Assembly: GCF_032362555.1 (NCBI RefSeq)
Contig: NC_083510.1
Coordinates: forward strand, 4,429,501 to 4,493,500
Length of the DNA: 64,000 nucleotides
Reading direction: 5' to 3'
Origin: Amyelois transitella
Taxonomy: Eukaryota; Arthropoda; Insecta; Lepidoptera; Pyralidae
The notes beneath the pieces are model-generated. The model was not told the DNA's origin and ran no database searches. It was given only the letters and a program-made list of their open reading frames with translations. The position numbers and the translations under genes are program-made. Of this stretch, positions 59,769-64,000 are shown piece by piece. Numbering within the stretch: position 1 is the stretch's first letter; the number at the start of each line of letters is the position of its first letter.

Positions 59769-60725
59769 TCACCTGATTGTACTACTAGCGACATCTATCG
59801 CCGACGTCCACTTCTCCTATAAGACTGACTTGTGTCTGCTCCAAAGCAAATTTGTAAAATATTTCATACGAATAATTAAAATTATTAGCGCTAATAATAA
59901 AGTGTCTTATTTTTATTTAAACCTGACACATTTAAAGATAGTAATAAAAAGTAAAACAAACAATATTTTTTCAAACATTATCCTTAGAAAAATTAACAAT
60001 TGTTACTAAGCAAAAATATACCTTTTTATTTTTTTTACACTTGCTCCAAAACACCATAGGAATAGAGGCAATAAGTTATTTATTACAACCCATAGTCATG
60101 ACCATATTGATAAGAAATGCTCCGGGCCTTCTTATGTTTAAAAGCAATGATGATTTTAAGTGAAACCTTGCTGACACTAAATACTTTCAACATAAACTTT
60201 TTGACAGCCTGATGTGTTACTCGTATGTAGTGGCTCACACTAGACCGCTATACCGGTAGTCAATTCTCAGTACATCGAGTATTTGTTCCATATATTATTA
60301 TTATACTATCTAAGACTGTGGTATTTGAGTTCGGTAAAGTGATTGCGACTATTGGACTCAAAATATAAAAAATCGGAATACTGGTGTGTAAGCTAGCGAT
60401 CATAGATCATAATGGATCATGCTTAGAAGTAAATTTGGTATTTTTATATCAGGCGGGCTAGCAACCTATCACTACATCTCATTACAATTTCGTTCTTTAA
60501 GCATCTAGTTGTATACCTATGGCCTTCGACCAGACTGATTCTATATAACCTGTAAGGGATGTAATGAATACAACATATATGTATTTGTTTTGAAATGACC
60601 ATCAGAAAAGTTTTCTCTTCACACTTGGAATATACGCCTTTATAAATTACATTACAGATTTAAATTGTTTGCAATTACAGACGTATTTATTACAGGATAT
60701 TAATCATTTGAATATAATCACATAG
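59769..60725. other. Intergenic DNA between G8 and G9
   Basis: The gap holds the G8 3' UTR and AT-rich DNA with one degenerate TATG-tailed retroposon (60425-60590). An open frame at 59749-60009 overlaps the end of G8 in another frame and is judged spurious. Confidence 0.55.
60425..60590 (+). repeat. (TATG)n-tailed retroposon, degenerate copy
   Basis: GGCGGGCTAGCAACCTATCA and CGACCAGACTGATTCTATAT, then CCTGTAAGGGATGTAATG and ATATATGTATTTG, follow family order with many substitutions. Confidence 0.5.
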
Positions 60726-60757
60726 TATATAAGAAGGGGAATACTGAACAGATTCAT
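60726..60757 (+). promoter_or_regulatory. Core promoter of G9
   Basis: TATATAAG lies at 60726-60733. The probable start is about 30 bp downstream, near GATTCATCATTC, and the ATG is at 60792. Confidence 0.65.
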
Positions 60758-60791
60758 CATTCATCATTTTTAGGGTATCCATATCTGAAAC

Positions 60792-62732
60792 ATGATTTGG
60801 AAGGTAAATTAATGTTTGTAATAATCAGTGAACAAAAATTTACACAAGTAAAATAGTTGAAACAAAAAAATAATTTAAACAGCACACTAATGCATAATGC
60901 ATTAGTGTGCTGTTTTAATTCATGCAGAATATGAAATTATAATATTAAACTTATTTAACGTGTGATAGCAAAAAAATAAGTAATAAAAATTTAAGGAGTT
61001 CAAAAATAAATATGGGTGTTTAATAATAAAAAAATTAAACTCAAATCATATTTCTTATGTTCTTTCGATTTCTTCAATTCCTATTTGACAAAAATCGAGC
61101 TAATAGCATCGGCTATACGGACGGTTTTTTACCGAGTTCAAACACAATAATATTTCCTGAAATCCACTTTCCAAATTTCATTATTTTCCGACATATCAAT
61201 TTGCTTTGACAGATAATCTTTTCGTTGTTATTAAAAAGACATAGTTAATACTTTAAAAGCATGATAAAGCTAACTAGTGTGTTATTTTAGACCGCAAGTG
61301 TAATTTGTCTGGCGTTGTGTGTGCTGGGAGATGGGCCAGCGATCTCAGAGCAGCGCGTGAAGATTTCCAATGTTAAGGAGCACAGCGGCCATCATGGAGA
61401 TCTCTCGCACATTGGACCACATGAGCCGGAACATCATGAGGAATACGTATGTATTTGGTCATTGTCCCGGGCCATTTTCATGAATCTTGATTGATTTAAA
61501 TCGACCTGCCTCCAACGTGTTTAAATGTATTTCATCATCATCTTGATCTGTTCTCGGTTGTATCCTTAGCCGTTGCTTAGGATCTTAGATGATAAGACCA
61601 AGCTATTCATTTTCATGCAGAGCATCTTATATTAATTTTCAGAAGATTTGTAGGCAAAGAATATATCTTTCCAATTGCCACGCTCTCTGCATACGTTTTT
61701 TAATTCATCTACATTAGTGAAGAAAATATTAAATTGAACTTAATCTTTTAACAGGCATGGGCGTATCCCTCATACGAATTCTCGTACCATGTGAATGACC
61801 CCCACACCCATGACCAGAAGGGCCAGCAGGAGTCGAGACACGGCGATGAAGTTAAAGGAGAGTACTGGCTGATCGAGCCTGATGGTCGCAAACGAACTGT
61901 GAAGTACCACGCCGACAAGCACAGCGGGTAAGATCTTTATTTATGATATAAAGAGAGAAGTAAAGAAAAGAGCTATAGAATCGCAAATGAACTATATATC
62001 TGCCGATAAAGAAAGAAAACAGGTGAAGTCCTAGTTCTAATAAAGATAATTTAGAGACGCAATTTGATTCTAATTTGGACTTACTAGTAGAACCAGAAAG
62101 ATGACAAAGGCAGACAAAGTTAAATAAAACGTTTTATCGCATAATCTTGAATGTTACCTTAATTAAAATTTTTCTCTTACTCTATCAACCCAATATTTAA
62201 ATACTTTTAAACCATTTTCAGATTCAAAGCCCACGTAGAATACTCAGCGCCGCACCACCACGTCCATATCAAGGCACACAAGCATGAGGACCACAAACCA
62301 GTGATTGAGCATCATCGTGAGGATCATAAGCCAGTGATCGAACATCACGAGGAACACAAACCAATCATCCAACTTCACAAAGTTGAACACAAACTGCCCG
62401 TGATCCAACATCACAAAATTGAACAACATTATATTGAACCAAAACCGGTGATTGAACATCACCATCTCGAACATAAACCGATGATTAAACCTCATCATAT
62501 TGAACATAAACCGGTGATTGAACATCATCATATTGAACATAAACCGGTGATTGAACATCATCATATTGAACAGCAAGTGATTGAGCATCATGATGACCAT
62601 AAGCCATGGATTCATCATCGACATCAGGAATACCGTCATGAACCACATCACCGTCCGCTTAATAGGCCTATCCTAAGACGTCTGGAAGAGAACTACCACC
62701 ACCCTCGTTACTACAGGACTCCTAGGCAATAA
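60792..62732 (+). CDS. G9: divergent RR-2 cuticular protein with repetitive His tail, 283 aa
   Basis: Exons are 60792-60803, 61291-61446, 61755-61927 and 62222-62732 (852 nt with stop). The start MIWKTASVICLALCVLG begins a signal peptide. A short arm of about 35 residues is rich in His, Glu and Gly, without SSQS. Exon 3 is 173 nt. The RR-2 domain is the most diverged of the cluster: YEFSYHVNDPHTHDQKGQQE, RHGDEVKGEYWLIEPDG, KRTVKYHADKHSG, FKAHVEYS, so the usual FNAVV is FKAHV and the TG after DPH is TH. The 170-residue C-terminal exon is built of HKPVIEHHHIE-like 11-residue repeats, three of them encoded by near-perfect 33-bp units (62472-62570). It ends in a basic, Tyr/Pro-rich segment (RRLEENYHHPRYYRTPRQ). 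Introns are 487, 308 and 294 nt. The poly(A) signal is at 62793-62798. A cuticle role is very likely; the tail function is inferred only. Confidence 0.93.
60872..60920. repeat. 24-bp hairpin with 1-nt centre in G9 intron 1
   Basis: The left arm 60872-60895 and right arm 60897-60920 are reverse complements with one mismatch; the inner 19 bp (AACAGCACACTAATGCAT and flank) are perfect. Confidence 0.7.
61655..61725 (+). repeat. Interspersed repeat (family E) fragment in G9 intron 2
   Basis: ATATCTTTCCAATTGCCACG and CTCTCTGCATACGTTTTTTA match the landmarks of the copy at 59362-59480. Confidence 0.5.
62472..62570 (+). repeat. Three 33-bp coding repeats in G9 exon 4
   Basis: Units 62472-62504, 62505-62537 and 62538-62570 each encode HKPVIEHHHIE or a close variant. 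The second and third are identical and the first differs by a few bases. Recent slippage or unequal exchange is the likely source. Confidence 0.9.
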
Positions 62733-63139
62733 GAATTTAATTAAAACTTCCTGTTCTGCTATCGAAATTCGAGAAAACACGTATAAAGGCATAATAAAGA
62801 GGAATTTTAATGAAAAAGCAATTAAAGTTTTTTGAACGTATAAAATCGTTTAATTTCATAATCGTAATCTTCGAATCAAATACATATTTTCGTTATTTAA
62901 AAAAAAGATGCGAAATACCTTTTTCAGTCTACCTTCAAACTACTTCAAATATAAGTCTTTTAATATTTCAATATGTTCTATGCTACGTTCTCTCTACGTT
63001 ATGATATGTGTGAGGCCGCAGTAAGCTTTGGTATACTAGTGGCAGGCCCAGTTCTTCTTGGAGACCACCATTCCATAACGAGCAATTTTATAATACAGAC
63101 TTAACACCGGAGCTTAAAAGCGTGGTCCCGGTACGAACG

Positions 63140-63260
63140 TTAGTGGCTCTGACACCGATATATTTTAGTAGGCTTTCAATCTTTCCCGGAGGGGCAGACA
63201 TCAACTTTTCACTTGCCACGATCTCTGCATCCTTCTGTCTTTCTCTTCACCATTTTAGCT
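63140..63260 (+). repeat. Interspersed repeat (family E)
   Basis: GGCTCTGACACCGATATATT, CTTTCCCGGAGGGGCAGAC, CACTTGCCACGATCTCTGCA and TCCTTCTGTCTTTCTCTTCA are its landmarks. This is the best preserved of the three pieces. Confidence 0.6.
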
Positions 63261-63667
63261 CACAATTGTTATTATTTCCTGGATTACGTGGATGTACGAG
63301 TAAATTAACAATCGAGTGTCACAAGCGAAAAATGTGTATGACTTTATGACCAATTTATGTGATATTTCGTAACTAGAATTAATACTGCGTTGTGTTATAA
63401 AAAATCATGAAACAAAACTTATAAAATGAAAATTCTATTCGTACGGAATAATGGAACAGTGAATAATAGATATACCTATATAGATGCGTTCACGTATCTA
63501 TTTAAAGACGCGTGTAAAGTACGGATTGGTTCACGTAATATCAGACGAAATCGTTTCAGCCTTAAGATACTCATGCAAATAATTATATAATTACAATAAG
63601 TATTAAATCATTTGCCTTCATAAATCAAATATAATTTTAAATGATGGAATATATTACTCTCTTAATA

Positions 63668-63755
63668 GTTTCGTTGAGTTAAAATCTTATAATACACAAA
63701 CTTACGATGAAGCTAGCTCAGCTCGTGTTATTTGTCCCATTCATATTATCTATAT
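63668..63755 (+). repeat. SINE body, second copy (tRNA head lost)
   Basis: CGTTGAGTTAAAATCTTATA, ACAAACTTACGATGAAGCTA, GCTCAGCTCGTGTTATTTGT and CCCATTCATATT align in order with the body of the SINE at 41515-41760. The A and B boxes are absent. Confidence 0.65.
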
Positions 63756-63764
63756 ACATATAAT

Positions 63765-64000
63765 AAATCTGTAAAAGGGTCAATTCTGTACATTGAAAAT
63801 ATTGAAAAAATAAATAGCAGTCTGTTTGTTCAGGAATCACGTGAAAACTAACGGTTCGATTTCGATGAAATATTGGTATAATTGTATGTAATAGGTAAAT
63901 GGGATACTTTTTATCCTGGAAAAATACGAAGAAAAAAAATAAATCTTAATTTTTCAGTTGTATCCATAGACGTTCTGCAGAACCGCGAACACGCGTTGCG
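63765..64000 (+). repeat. Interspersed repeat, open at window end
   Basis: GCAGTCTGTTTGTTCAGGAA, CACGTGAAAACTAACGGTTC, GATTTCGATGAAATATTGGT and ACTTTTTATCCTGGAAAAAT read like a lepidopteran repeat head. It has no second copy in this window, so the assignment rests on recall of the sequence style. Confidence 0.4.

Larger units (their letters stand above)
62733..64000. other. 3' flank of G9 to window end
   Basis: The flank holds the G9 3' UTR with its poly(A) signal (62793-62798), a family E repeat (63140-63260), the body of a SINE (63668-63755) and another interspersed repeat running to the window edge. No further cuticular exon appears, so whether the cluster continues is unknown. Confidence 0.55.

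Noticed and set aside
62244-62651. 135-codon Met-rich open frame on the minus strand
   Set aside because: It is the antisense shadow of the His-rich repeats of G9 exon 4 (CAT read backwards is ATG).

Overview
The window is nuclear DNA of a lepidopteran insect (moth or butterfly). The evidence is AT-rich non-coding DNA with short GC-rich exons, GT-AG introns, lepidopteran-style interspersed repeats (CTAGT-ending Helitron-like elements, (TATG)n-tailed retroposons, a tRNA-derived SINE, a mariner), and a tandem array of cuticular protein genes of the RR-2 (hard cuticle) Rebers-Riddiford class. The species cannot be fixed from the sequence alone.

Layout: every recognisable host gene is on the + strand and belongs to one family. 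The window opens in the last intron and last exon of one gene (stop at 584). Nine complete genes follow, called G1 to G9 here: G1 8416-12122, G2 16429-22229, G3 24966-26332, G4 28199-29803, G5 32037-34927, G6 38717-40221, G7 46240-48057, G8 56962-59768, G9 60792-62732. All nine share one gene plan: a 12-nt coding exon 1 (Met plus three codons), a phase-0 intron inside the signal peptide, a variable exon 2 whose length is a multiple of 3, a 167- or 173-nt exon 3 carrying most of the chitin-binding RR-2 domain, a phase-2 intron after the codon pair Asn/Thr/His/Ser-Gly, and a last exon that begins with the end of the domain (usually Gly-Phe-Asn-Ala-Val-Val). Each has a TATA element about 60-95 bp before its ATG and a poly(A) signal after the stop.

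Biology: the products are secreted structural proteins that bind chitin in the procuticle. His- and Ala-Pro-rich arms supply flexibility and sites for catechol cross-linking. G1, G4, G5, G6 and G7 form one subgroup with an SSQS motif after the signal peptide. G2 is a short version without it. G3 is an outlier with tiny introns, AT-rich codons, six cysteines and a long acidic tail. G8 and G9 are strongly His-rich, and G9 ends in a long repetitive His tail.

Between and inside the genes lie transposon remains. These are a disabled mariner, a Harbinger-like MITE, a tail-end fragment of a non-LTR retrotransposon ORF, two copies of a SINE, about ten copies of a (TATG)n-tailed retroposon and several CTAGT-ending elements. 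The most striking observations are a retroposon that landed exactly on the exon 3 splice donor of G8 and duplicated it, near-identical stretches of exon 3 shared by non-adjacent genes (G1/G6 and G4/G7) that look like gene conversion, and a decayed tandem duplication of the exon 2/donor segment of G5. I found no clearly new molecular system: the window is a cuticular protein cluster with informative evolutionary scars.
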